Source of the DNA: Ovis canadensis
Taxonomy: Eukaryota > Chordata > Mammalia > Artiodactyla > Bovidae
DNA length: 64,000 nucleotides
Reading direction: 5' to 3'
Assembly (NCBI RefSeq): GCF_042477335.2
Contig: NC_091263.1
Span: forward strand, 68,690,501-68,754,500
In this document: piece after piece, positions 33,565 to 44,579 of the stretch
How the letters are laid out: every line of letters begins with the position of its first letter
How positions within the stretch are numbered: position 1 is the first letter of the stretch
Made by a program: the position numbers and the translations under genes
Notes under the pieces: generated by a model
What the model was told of the DNA's origin: nothing
Seen by the model: only the letters and a program-made list of their open reading frames with translations
Database searches by the model: none

Positions 33565-34655
33565 CGGTAATATTCTTACACAAAGAACTTTTCGCTGAGG
33601 ATACTGAAAAAAGAGAACCATGCTCTCTATCATGGCCCTCAGGAATGCTGACGACTGGAGTGGCTAGAATGTTCTAGAGTCTATGCCTGTAAGACACAGG
33701 TCGCCTGAGGATTTAACCTTGATTCCAGATCTTTGCACAGAACTATTGCCACTTTAGGAAGAGCAGCCTACTATTCTCTCACCTGAACTGGAGACGAAAC
33801 ACACATTCAGGCCCCTGAGGGATAAAAGGGACCAAACAGCCTCAGTTGGGGAGGGCGGAACCCTGGGGCTTCCTGGATCTAACTCAGCAGACCCAGAGTT
33901 TGGGGGTGAGAAGGGCAGGCTCGTCTACAATGCTTTAGTCCCATCTCAAGTTCCTGAACTGTCATTTTCCAGGTCCCCTTTCCCGAGTTCTTTGAGGGCC
34001 CAGAACATTAGAAAGAAGGTTTCTGAAGATCATGGCTGTGCTAGGGCTGAGCTTCCGCAGGACAAACACTGTCCTCCTCTCTGAACAGCCATCCTCAGAT
34101 GCTAAATAGGGGGTGACCTGAGGACAAGGGGAGGGAATTGATGAGCTCTGTCTCGTCAGTTGGTCAAATTCCAGCAAATTCCAGAGAAAGGGTTCCTGTC
34201 ACAGCGACCACTAAATAAAGGACTGTTTGTGCTCAGGGAGCGCCTTCCCCCCACACGCGTGTTCAAGGACTGCCTTCAAAACGACAGCAACACAAATCCC
34301 CACCCAACCAGCGATCCTGGATTACCTCAGTTACCAATCCTTCCAGGCCTCTCTAGCTTGCAAAGCAAAACTCTCATCTTTGGATTGTGAGGCAAGGGTC
34401 TGAGGCCAGACTCATCCCCCCAACCCCCTTCCTTCCACCCTGTCTCCCTGGGGGGCGGGGATGAGACCTATCTTGAGACATATTTTTAAACCAACTGCCT
34501 GGCTCTCTGCCCTGCCTCCCACTTCTAAGCCATCATTTTAAACTATGTTTAAAGTGGACCACATGGGGACAATTAAGGCAAAAAATTCCTAGGCCTGAGG
34601 GGCCCAGAGGATGAGAAAGACCTTGAGGAGAAGTGAGGGAGCCAGAGATCCAAAG
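33565..34655. other. Intergenic, no recognised element
   Basis: Unique-looking; no conserved coding or RNA signal. Confidence 0.45.
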
Positions 34656-34657
34656 AG

Positions 34658-34850
34658 ATCTTCCCTGGTGGCTCACAGTTAAGAATCTGCCTGCAATGCA
34701 GGAAACATGGGTTCGATCCCTGAGTAGGGAAGATCCTCTGGAGAAGGAAATGGCAACCCACTCCAGTACTCTTGCCTGGGAAATCCCATGGACAGAGGAG
34801 CCTAGAGGGCTACACTACAGTCCATGGGGTTGCAAAAGACTTCCAGCAGC
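34658..34850 (+). mobile_element. Bov-tA SINE
   Basis: GATCTTCCCTGGTGGCTCAC to GTCCATGGGGTTGCAAAAGA. Followed by (CAG)n at about 34845-34858. Confidence 0.9.
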
Positions 34851-35054
34851 AGCAGCAGAGGTCCAGAGAAGGGGGAGGTTCTGAGCGGGGTGTGGGGAAG
34901 GGAAGGGAGAGGCAGGGGGACGTCTCCGGGGGGAGGCTGGCTCACTTAGCCTCCTGGTGGCAAGTCCAGACTGCCTCCCTCCAGGCCACCTGCCAGGATC
35001 CTGAGACCCAGAGAGCCAGCCGAGAATCAGGAACCACACCCTGTGGGGCCTTCT

Positions 35055-35275
35055 GCGTGTGCTAAGTCACTTCAGTTATGTCCGATTTTTTGTGACCCCA
35101 TGGACTGCAGCCCTCCAGGCTCCTCTGTCCATGGGATTCTCCAAGCAATAATACTGGAGTGGGTTGCCATGCCCTCCTCCAGGGGATCTTCCCCACCCAG
35201 GGATCACACCTGTGTCTCTTAGGTCTCTTTCGTTGGCGGGCAGATTCTTTACCACTAGGGCCACCTGGGAGGCCT
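35055..35275 (-). mobile_element. Bov-tA SINE, antisense
   Basis: GCGTGTGCTAAGTCACTTCA, ATGGACTGCAGCCCTCCAGG and CTAGGGCCACCTGGGAGG. It forms an inverted pair with the SINE at 34658-34850. Confidence 0.92.
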
Positions 35276-35879
35276 GCTGCCTGCAAAGAAGCGTCCCATC
35301 ACATCCAGGTACAGGTGAGGAACCTGGGGCCCTCCCCAGGGTGCAGAAGTCCAGGTTTAAGGCCACCAGCATGTGAGTAAGGACACTGCCAGACCCCTAG
35401 TCGAGGACAAGGGCAGATTCCCCGTAACACTGCCGAGGGCCTTTCTGGTTAACATTTTCACCACTGGGGGCGACAGAGGTTGCTCCACCTAGGTTTGGGC
35501 CCCTTTCTCCTTTGGAGCTTGCACTACCCCACCTGGGGCCCCTGATCCTCCCCTAGTTAAAGCACACAGCGAGAAGTGCCAGCCGTGTGGCAGGATGGGT
35601 GGCCTCAAGACCTTCCGGCTAGCGGCACCATTCAACACAGGCAGCCTCCCGTAGCTCGAGCTGACTTGGCCCAGGGATGATGCAGAGAAAACCTTCCTAC
35701 CGCCTTTCAGTTTCTTCTCTTTGAGCTCACAGTTCCTTTAGTCTGGTTCCTTCTAGAAGAATGAGTTTTTCTAACTGGTGTCCTCTACTTCCGCCTTCGA
35801 GTTAAAAGGTGAGCCGTTCGCGTTGGACTCTTAAGTCTCTGGAAGGTGACGATGATTATTGGTCTGTTTTTGTTCCTGA

Positions 35880-36510
35880 AAGCTCTGTGCATTTCTCTTT
35901 TAGTTAAAGTACAGTTGATATACAAAATTATGTAAGTTACAGGTGTACAATATAGTGATTCACAATTTTTAAAGATTTTACTCCATTTATAATTATGATA
36001 AAACATTGGCTATATTCCTCATGTTGTACAATATGTGTTAGTCGCTCAGTCATGTCCGGCTCTTTGTGACACCATGGACTGTATGCCGCTAGGCTCCTCT
36101 GTGCATGCAATGCTCCAGGTAAGAACCCTGGAGTGGGTGGTCTCTCTAGTTGTGGTGTGAGTTTCTCATTGTGGCGGCTTCTCTTGTTGCAGAGCACAGA
36201 CTCAGTAGTTGTGTCCACAGGCCACAACCGTGCATATAAGTCTTCCCGAAGCAGGGATTGAACCCGTGTCCCCAGCACTGGCAGGCAGGTTTTTTTTAGT
36301 TTGGAAGATAATTGGTTTACAATATTGTGTTGGTTTCTGCCATACAGCAACACAAATCAGTCGTAAGTATACATATATCCCCTCCCCTCTCCCCTCCTAG
36401 CCCACTGCTCTAGGTCATCACAGAGCGCCAGGCTGGGCTCCCTGTGTTATATAACACCTTCCCACTAAGTAGGTAGATTCTTAACCACTGGACCACCACG
36501 AAGCCCTGCA
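35880..36510 (-). repeat. Nested mosaic of L1, Bov-tA and CHR fragments
   Basis: In order: L1 3' scrap (about 35890-36000, TTAAAGTACAGTTGATATAC), Bov-tA fragment antisense (about 36030-36135), CHR-type SINE antisense part one (about 36140-36290), a second L1 3' fragment (about 36291-36462) and the remaining CHR piece (about 36463-36508, TTCTTAACCACTGGACCACC). The L1 fragment splits the CHR SINE. Confidence 0.65.
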
Positions 36511-36759
36511 AATATTTTTTGCATGCCCACTATTGTGCATGGCTTGCTCTCATCCTTGACTTGTTTCAGACTTAACTTTGCAGTCCTGTGGAGCTTCACT
36601 ATATTTCCAGTTGTGTACGACTTGTTTGAGGGCACAGAGCAACTTGAGTTAGATTGGAACCCTACTCAGAAGATTCATGTACATCTTGGCTCTGTGTCCT
36701 GAAACCTTTCTTTTTCATCATTGTCTTGCCTTTCTTTTCTTCTCTTTTTCTTTCATAGG

Positions 36760-38270
36760 CTGGATTCAGCACCTTGGAGACAGACTCAGGACCTGACCAT
36801 CTGTGGACCACCTGTGTGTGCTCTGTAGCCAAAGACCACCAAGAACAAAGTTGGATTTACTGATCTTTTGCAGGGAGGGAGGCTGTGTACATGCACAGAT
36901 AAGGAGTCATGGGGCCTCTCAGCACAAGGGACTTAGAACAGAACATGGACTTGTGTTAAGTGGTGTGTGGGAAGTTTCAAGGAAGAAGAGGTTTGCTCTG
37001 GATTGAATGGTGTCAGGAAGTAGGATTCTACCACCAGGAACTTCAGTTTTTATACAGAAGGTGAGATGAAGGCATCAGAGCTAAAGCCATGGTTGTGAAG
37101 AGACAGCTGTCACTTGGGTTAGTTGAGTGATTTCTCTCGTGTGGGCAGAGGCTTAGTTTGTGTCTGTGCTCAGACATGACTACAGAATGGTCTTGTTTTG
37201 TCAGGCTTATCTGAAGTTGGTGATGGGTGAGACTAGCTCTGTTTGAGAGGAGAACGTGGCACCTAGCTCTGAGTGCCTGGCTGGGGGGAGCTTGATGCTA
37301 GGGACTACTTTCGTCTTTGTACATTACAAAGGCAAAGCTTTGATCCTCCAGTTCCAGTCTTCTTTATATCCTAGTCTTGTATCTTCATGATGGGATACGG
37401 ATCCTCACATTTGAAGAGGAGGAGGAGGGACAGATGAGAATGAGAAGGGGGATTTGTTTATGGTGGGGGTGGGGTAAAATAGTGTCTTAGCTTAGAGGAT
37501 TCATATCTCTGTAACCTAAATGGATCCAGGATTCCATTCCGCTGCCTGAACAGAATGATATTCCAAAGCCATGTTAAGCAGACAAGGGAAGGAATTAGGA
37601 TAAGCTTCCTATGTAGGTGCCTTGTGAGTTACTGGAGGAAGTTCCAGGTCGAAGGGTGGGGCAGGCATAAGAAGCAGCCGTTCTTATTACAGATAATCCT
37701 CACTTAGAAAGGTGGTCCACTCTCTTCGGAAACACAGGGTGATTGTACATTCCAGTTTTCTGGTATATCCTCGATTTAAGTAATGTAACTATTTGATACC
37801 CTACATATAGTTTGGCTACATATTATATTGTTCTATATAATTTTTTTAGAAGTGCAAGAGAGTAACTGAGGGAAACACCTGTGAAAGGTCAAGGGCTCAC
37901 GGGAGCAGGAGTCGGCAGGGAGAGGCGTCTTCAACACAGGTCTGACCCTGTGTGAAGAACAGCAGGGGGAAAAGCAGACTGGGTAGGAAGAACCCCAGAC
38001 TGCAGCTCACTTCTGAGACAATTGAGCCCAGGCCTTTGGAGAGTTCCCAGGCTAAACTTTCCACTTAGAGGGGTCACCTCTCCAGAGGGAATGGTTCAGT
38101 ACTCAGTCACTGCCCAGAGGCAGCCAGGGAAAGCCTGGCCTCTGCCCCTCCCCAGACAGCCCAGGCTGTCAGTCAACTCCTGTTCGGCAGAAGGTTCTTC
38201 TAGAGCCGTCTGAGCTGCACCCTCCACGGCCATACGTGTCTTCAGTCAGCAATACCTTTCTTTTTTTTAT
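36760..38270. other. Intergenic, repeat-free, unexplained
   Basis: A 1.5-kb stretch without recognised repeat, preceded by a strong pyrimidine tract ending CATAG at 36758. No conserved ORF. It could be a lncRNA exon or just unique DNA. Confidence 0.3.
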
Positions 38271-38563
38271 TTTTTTGAGTCACTGAAGCAGATCAAGTCC
38301 TCCCAGAAGCAGAGGCCAAGACAGGATTAGACATGCAAAAGATTTGTTAAAGGAAATGCCTGCGGAGGATAAAAGGGGGAAGAGAGGAGAGGGGGAAAAA
38401 CCTACACAAATGTGACTTACACTGTGAATAAATGCGCTTCTAAAAGTTCTTTGTTGTTCTAAGCCTCTGTTAAGACATATGCCCTGAATTTGGCTTGGCA
38501 ACTATGGTTTCTAAGTCGTGTTAAATGACAATACTGTAATTTAGGAAGGGCAAACAAGGTGAT

Positions 38564-38782
38564 ATGGGCTTCCCTGGTGGCTCAGCAGCAAACAATCTGC
38601 CTGCAATGCAAGAGTCGCAGGAGCCACGGGTTCCATCCCTGAAGATCCCCTGGAGGAGGGCATGGCAACCCACTTCAATAGTCTTCCCTGGAGAATCCCC
38701 AGGGACAGAAGAGGCTGGAGGGCTACAGTCCATGGGGGTCACAGAGTCAGACACAGCTGAGCGACTTAGCACACACTCACGC
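38564..38782 (+). mobile_element. Bov-tA SINE with 11-bp target-site duplication
   Basis: GGGCTTCCCTGGTGGCTCAG to GTCAGACACAGCTGAGCGAC. AACAAGGTGAT occurs at 38553-38563 and 38783-38793, marking the insertion at the 5' edge of the RPS15 pseudogene. Confidence 0.93.
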
Positions 38783-39181
38783 AACAAGGTGATGGAGGCA
38801 CAGGAGAGGTGGACCTTCCTCAAGCTCACCTACGTCTGTGCGGACCTCGACCACCAGCGGGACACGGCCTAAAAGCAGCGGGAGGGCGACTGCGCAAGGA
38901 GCGGCACATGCTGCTAAAGCGCCTGCGCAAGACCTAGACTGAGGCTCCGCCCACAGTGGAGCCCCAGGTGGTGAAGACGAGGCGCCATACCGTCGCCCTG
39001 CAGGAGACGGTGGGCAGCGTGGTGGGCGCCTGCAACTGTCAGGACCTTCAGCAGGTGTAAGTCAGGCCTGAGGTGATCGGCCACCACCTAGACGAGTTCT
39101 CCATCACCTTTAAAAGCCCATGAGGCACGGCTGGTCCGCCATGGAGCCACCCATTCTTCCCGATTCGACCCCCGCAAGTAG
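38783..39181 (+). pseudogene. RPS15P: RPS15 processed pseudogene, decayed
   Basis: An intronless, broken copy of ribosomal protein S15 (40S uS19). Recognisable blocks in order are WTFLKLTY (parent RTFRKFTY), ADLD-Q, an internal deletion removing about 20 residues, MLLKRLRK, EAPP-EPQVVKT, ETVGSVVG, IGHHLDEFSITF-KP, and the C-terminal GATHSSRF-P-K block ending in TAG at 39179-39181. Several frameshifts and in-frame stops (for example TAA after the first 26 codons) show it cannot encode the protein. The lack of introns and an A-rich tail after the stop (about 39218-39231) point to retroposition. A Bov-tA SINE later inserted at its 5' edge. Confidence 0.85.
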
Positions 39182-39239
39182 CTTGCTGGCCAGCAAAGGC
39201 ACGGACTTGGCTTTAGAAAGAAAGAAACTGGAATCTAAA

Positions 39240-40035
39240 GCATCAAATCAAGATCTGCCTCAGCTACTCTTTTTTTCACACGGCTCCTTTCTGGGAGGAC
39301 TTCGCATGTGCCCTCGCCCTCCCTGCTTCTCCACTTCGCTAAAGGGTGGTTTTGCCTGGCCGGGGACACTGGGCTGTCAGAGCCGGTGCCTGGGTTATTG
39401 GGGGAGTAGACGCTTCTCTCGTCCCAGAAGGAGTTCAGAGAAGAGAGAGGGCGGTCAAGAAAGCAAAGTGAGGGTTTAACTAAGCGACGGTACACTCTCA
39501 AAGGTGAGAAACTGCACCGACTTTCTTTCGCAAGCAGGACATGAGGGATGTACAAATGAAGGGGTGGAATATGCAGTGGGGAGGGAGGGTTTTGGGGGGT
39601 CACGTACCCGGATTTTCATCCTAGCTCCACCTTGCCAGGAGAGGAGGGATTTTTGTCCTTAAAATGTAGTCTTGATGGGAAGTGTCATGACCTCGGTGCA
39701 TGATAGGAACTTGTTATCTGCAAGGTTTTATTGTAATGAGAGCTCAGGAAGCAAAAGGTTACATTTGGGCGCCAGAAATTCCTGTCTCTTCGCACCTTTC
39801 TTTAGCTGTCTCCAGGACACTTATCACCCCAAAATGTGTGGTTTCCCATGAGTCCAAAGGGTCCTTCTTGTCTGCCTAAGGACCCCCTTTGTTTACAAGA
39901 TATATGATTTCCTGCTGTTGGCCTGTGTGCCCCTTTTAGTTTGCACCTGGCTATCTCCCTGCTCCAACATTACTCCTTCAAGGAGTCTGGACACTTAAAA
40001 TCTTCTAAAGGTGAAAGTATCTATGGTCCATCTTG
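39240..40035. other. Intergenic, no recognised element
   Basis: Sequence downstream of the RPS15 pseudogene. No conserved ORF or repeat recognised. Confidence 0.45.
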
Positions 40036-40040
40036 GTTTT

Positions 40041-40300
40041 TTAATTTTTATTTATTGGTTGCATTGGGTCTTCATTGCTTCGTGCAGACTTTCTCTAGTT
40101 GTAGTGAATGGGGGCTGAGACGCTGTAGTGGCGGCGCTCCGGCTTCAGTAGTTGCAGCATGATGCGCTGAGCAGTTGCGGTGCACGGGCTTAGTTGCCCC
40201 AGGACATGTGGAATCTTCCCGGACCAGGGATCAAACCCTCATCCCTGTGTTGGCAGGTGGATTCTTAACCACTAGACCGCCAGGGAAGTTCTAGTCCATC
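40041..40300 (-). mobile_element. CHR-type SINE, antisense
   Basis: TGGTTGCATTGGGTCTTCAT, CCGGACCAGGGATCAAACCC and CTTAACCACTAGACCGCCAG. Confidence 0.82.
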
Positions 40301-40954
40301 TTCTGTAACTGCTTTGAACTGATCACGAGTGTTGTCCCTGCCTGTGGGTGGAGATCTCCTTCCTGTCTGTGAGAGACGGGGATCTCAGGGTGGTTTACGG
40401 TTTTGGAGATGGAGAGTGGGGAGTAGATCCAATGGATGGTGGCACCTCATCTTCAGGTGGGATGAATTAAAATCCCTGATGCATCATCATTTGAAGAGCT
40501 GGAATCCAAATCCAGGGTTTCTTCCTGATTGGTATTGCACCATCCATGAGTAGCTTCAGTCAGGTTTAAGGTTTTCCCGGCGGAACTTGCTGATGAACGG
40601 GAGGAAACACTAGTATCCCGATTTGACTCTGGCTTATTATCTGGCTTGTGTGTCTTAATCGGAAAGACACTTTCCTACTACTACTGCGCAGTTGTTTTCC
40701 CAACAATGCAAAACAGGAAAGCCACCCTTAGAGGATACAACCAGCCCCATCCCTCTGTCTTTGAGCAGCCTCAGAAATGCCAGGACAGTGAACACCTCAA
40801 GAACAGGATCCAGGGCTTGTGGCCTAGCTTCTGTCTGAGCAATTGGCATATGGAAGGAGCTCAGTACTCACTAGCTGGCTGTTTGGAGAAATGGTTTGCA
40901 CAAAGCTCTTTCTGCTAACAAAGTGAGACTCTTCGGCTCATTCTCTTGCAAGCT

Positions 40955-41070
40955 ACATGACCTTGGCTAGTCACTTAGCCTCCCTGGGCCTCAGTTTTTT
41001 TCATGTGAAGATTGCATTGATCTTTGAGCTGTTTCTCCTGCCACTGTGTTCTCATACTGTACAAAACAGC
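40955..41070 (+). repeat. MIR SINE
   Basis: CTACATGACCTTGGCTAGTC, ACTTAGCCTCCCTGGGCCTC: MIR core. Confidence 0.8.
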
Positions 41071-41394
41071 AGTGCATTCTAGTGGAGAAAATGGTTAGTT
41101 TCATAGATTGTGTCATGATTTTTAGCATGAAAGAGACTCATAAACCGTGCTTTTCATGAGTCACCCATGAAAAACAGGTGAAGTAGAATCTAATGTTAAG
41201 CTTCAGAAATAGCCCTGGAAAATCTGGGTGGAAAATGTGTTTTTATAGAATTCCTTCCCAGCAATCACAAATATACACCAATGCACATGACCATCAACTC
41301 CTTTTCACAAAAGCTTCACAGTCACATCATGAAATATCTGAAAACTTTCTTCAAGATTCAGGAAGGGCTGAATGTAAATAATAGATAGTACATG

Positions 41395-41615
41395 GGCCTT
41401 GGAACTCAACAGACCTGAAATCCAGCCCCATTCATGGATGTTCTTAGAAAAATTATCCTCTCTCTACTGTTTTCTTCAACTATAAAATAGGCTTAATAAA
41501 AGCGCTCTCCTAGGTTAGTATGACTATTGAGTGAGGTCATTCACGAGCTGTTGTCAGGACATAGGAAGGGGGTTGTGGGTCAGTGCCCAGCACACAGTAG
41601 GAATGCACACACTGC
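41395..41615 (+). repeat. MIR SINE
   Basis: CTTGGAACTCAACAGACCTG, CTATAAAATAGGCTTAATAA and CAGTGCCCAGCACACAGTAG, near full-length MIR. Confidence 0.82.
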
Positions 41616-41619
41616 TCAT

Positions 41620-42610
41620 TTTCTTTGCTTTTATAAATACTTCCACCTTCTCTCAGCAAAGCCAAAATCCAAAGAATGTGCCTGGAGGTTGTGCGAGGAC
41701 ACAGGAGTGGTTTAATGTTTTCATTTGAAGCAAGTATGTTTATGTGTGTGAGAGGGAAGCTCACATTCCAGGGGCCGACTCGGACCAGAGTTTGAACCGG
41801 TCTTCTTTGCCATGCAACGAGCAATTATGCAGGAAAACCTGTGGTTTAGGGAGGTTGGGAGAGACTGATGGGTGAGTTGGCCACCAGGAAAGATAGTACT
41901 GACACCTCGATTAACCTCTTCTCCAAGGCAAAGAACTGGAAACAGCTGAACTTGCGAAAGCTTTTACCCAGCATTTTGCGTGACCGGCACTTACAGCAAT
42001 ATTTCAAATTGTCCCTTTGTTGGACATCCTCAAAATTTTTGCACACCAGGGCAGCACATAGTAATGAGGGAAATGCGTGATGATGAAAGAGGGCTCTACC
42101 ATCAATTCTAATAAAGAGTAGTATAGAAGCTGAAGATCTAGAAATCAGTACCTTATTCTTGTTTATGCACCTTGGAAATTTTTAATTTTGTAGCCAGTGC
42201 CGTAAGGAATAGTAAGGTGAGTGAGGCATTTAACTGGGGTACAAAATTTAAGGAAGTGCCTAAAAAACTCAGTAATCATGATACAAAATATTTGAACACA
42301 GTGTTTTAAAAAATAAAAATTAATGCAAACAACAACAACAGGTCAAAACTTAAAGCAAGATCCCAGGGCAGATGTACCCTAGCTTGAAGTCCATGAGTCT
42401 CAGTGTCTTAAAATCCCAAGCACTTTTGCAGCTGATTAAAAATGGTCAATGATTCTCTTGCTTATGCTGCCACCTGCTGCAGAAATCAGGCAGCGCCACA
42501 GAGGCAGTTCTCTACCAGGACCCTCTCTCATACCCAAAGGCCTGGTGCCCTCTTGCGGGCATCCACGCAATGCAGGAACTTTGAAAACCTGTGGCCTCCT
42601 ACATCCTGCT
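41620..42610. other. Intergenic, no recognised element
   Basis: Only a short CAA-rich microsatellite at about 42326-42341 is notable. Confidence 0.45.
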
Positions 42611-42611
42611 A

Positions 42612-42860
42612 GATAGCTGAGTGGGGTAAAAAGAGCCCAAGACTCAGCCAGACCGACATCTGCATCTCATTTTTGCTTCTCACTTGCTAGGTCATCTTGA
42701 AAAAAAAATCACATCATTCTTCTGAGCTTCAGTTTCTGCATCTATCATGAATGTCTTCCATCATTACATCTTCCTAAACTGTTGAATTACATGAGATGGT
42801 TTCCATGACAATGTCAGGCAGGCTGTGTGGCACAAAGTAGACACAGAGTTCACTCTAAGC
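42612..42860 (+). repeat. MIR SINE
   Basis: AGAGCCCAAGACTCAGCC, TTCTGAGCTTCAGTTTCTGC and GTGTGGCACAAAGTAGACAC. A-rich insertion in the middle. Confidence 0.72.
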
Positions 42861-43124
42861 CACCTCCCCCAGCATAGCCCACTCCCCATGATCAAATCAA
42901 AATATCATTAATTTACCTCTGAAGGCAGGACACACTCAAAGACGACCAGGGAGAAAAGATATGGCAGACATGGCTGATCTGGGAAGACCTCCCCTAAGCG
43001 GGTTACTAGAGCTGGGCCTACATGGTTGGATGGGCCAGAGGGGTTCATGGGGCCACTTGTCTGATGTTTTACCTCAGGGAAGGTCCAGTACCACGAGACA
43101 AGCATCACGGTGGTGGTGGAAAGG

Positions 43125-43300
43125 CCAAGGCCCTGGTCATCCTGGCTCTGTGACCAACGGAAGTCACTCAGCTTCCCTGAGCCTCAACTTCCGTTTCTAC
43201 AAAACGGAGATAATAACATGCCTGTCCCTGGTGGATAAGATTAAATAAGATGACTTATTTAAAGTTCCTGCGATTCAGTGGGCTCAGTAAGTGGTAGCTG
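43125..43300 (+). repeat. MIR SINE
   Basis: CCTGGCTCTGTGACCAACGG, CTTCCCTGAGCCTCAACTTC and AACGGAGATAATAACATGCC. Confidence 0.85.
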
Positions 43301-43574
43301 GTATTTCTAGGATGGAACTTTCTTTGAGGAGCAGGAAGGGGGTCACACCAGTCAGGCAGTGTTGGCCGCTCTCTTTTTTGACTCCTGTTCAGCAAGAGGG
43401 GGGATGCAAATGTTCCCTGTGGGCAGACCGAGCTCTCACCCTAACAGGACTCTGCGTGTCAGTGCACCCCAGAAATGAATCCCCAACAGAAAAGGGTGGG
43501 ATGGGGGTGTCCCTTCTGCCCTGCAGTTGTGGAGGGGATGCTGAAGTGGAGTCTTATGATAAGAAGCCTGGAAA

Positions 43575-43870
43575 TCGGAATAAGGGCTGTAACTTAGATA
43601 AGAATAGAGTATCAGTGTTCATCTCCGGACCTTGAGGAAACCTCCGTGCTTCCATGAGAAAATCTCCTTGCTTTCAAGAAACACACTTAAGAATTTAGGG
43701 GTAAAGGGGTAATCACGTCTGCAATTTACGGTCAAACGGTTCAGGAAAAAATAAAAGGCAAATGGGGGAAATATTAGTGTTTGTGGAATCTGGATGAAGG
43801 GTATTCGGGAATTCTTGCTCTCTGTAAGAGGGAAATCAAATGAAATATAAAGTTGTTTTAATTTTAAAAA
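43575..43870 (+). repeat. Ancient L1 3'-UTR-like fragment
   Basis: TTAGGGGTAAAGGGGTAATC, TTCAGGAAAAAATAAAAGGC and GGATGAAGGGTATTCGGG match a widespread old L1 3' end. It lies just downstream of CLEC3B. Confidence 0.55.
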
Positions 43871-44054
43871 GGCAGCAGCAGTCAAGGGTTCCCGCCTCCC
43901 CTCTGTTCTCTTTCTCCCTCCCCTTCTCTGTGCACCCAGCTCACCATCCTTCACCGCCTCTCTGCTCGCCTCCTAAGAGCCTTCTCCCAGGGACCCCAGA
44001 AGGGCTCCTGGACTCTCCCCGCCCATGGGAACCGGCACAGACTGCAGCCACTCT

Positions 44055-44175
44055 CCATCACGGTGCACCCACTTTATTTGCGAAAGGAGGCGCCCAGCGC
44101 GCGGGGGGCGGGGAGGTCCCCGCACCCCTCCTCCGGGGCTCAGGATCCCGCGCCCGGCCCGGCCCTCCCGGCCCG
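44055..44175 (-). other. CLEC3B: CLEC3B 3' UTR with AATAAA
   Basis: On the - strand the stop codon is followed by a short GC-rich UTR and then AATAAA at 44078-44073, about 100 bases after the stop. Cleavage is expected about 15-20 bases further on. A short 3' UTR like this fits the compact tetranectin mRNA. The exact end is inferred. Confidence 0.75.
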
Positions 44176-44576
44176 CTAGACGATGGCGAACTGGCAGACG
44201 TAGGGCAGCTTGTCCCGGCAGCGCTTGTCGAACCACTTGCCGTTGGCCGCGCCAGACAGGGTGGCGCAGTTCTCGACCTTGCCGCCGTCGGGCTGCGCGG
44301 TGATCTCCGTCTCCCAGTTCTTGTAGGCGATGTGGCCGCCGGTCATGTCCACCCAGGCGCCCTCGGACGCCATGTCGTTGAAGCCCAGCCAGACCTCGGC
44401 CTCGCTGCCCACGCTCTGGCGCAGGTACTCGTACAGGGCGTCGTTCTCGGAGCCCGTCTGCGGGGTGCCCAGGGTGCCCCCGCGCGAGATGCAGTCCTCG
44501 CTCGCCTCGTGGAAGGTCTTCGCCTGGACGAAGGCCAGGAAGCACTTCATGTGCACCTTGGTACCCTTCAGACAGA
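44176..44576 (-). CDS. CLEC3B: CLEC3B exon 3, C-type lectin-like domain
   Basis: This exon encodes residues 70-202 and the TAG stop (44178-44176), after a CCCCCCAG acceptor. The domain has the WLGFND core, the QPD-type long loop TEITAQPDGGKVENC and the C-terminal LPYVCQFAIV. All six cysteines are kept: 71, 81, 98, 173, 189 and 197, the three human disulfide pairs. Calcium ligands known from human tetranectin are all retained by position: Asp137, Glu141, Gln164, Asp166, Glu171, Asn172 and Asp186. Lys169 of the kringle-4 site is also kept. The exon is very GC- and CpG-rich, which opens a 292-codon shadow ORF on the + strand. Confidence 0.97.
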
Positions 44577-44579
44577 CTG

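Noticed and set aside
38820-39481. Possible functional small gene at the RPS15-like sequence
   Set aside because: Multiple stops, frameshifts and a large deletion; only fragments of the parent reading frame remain.
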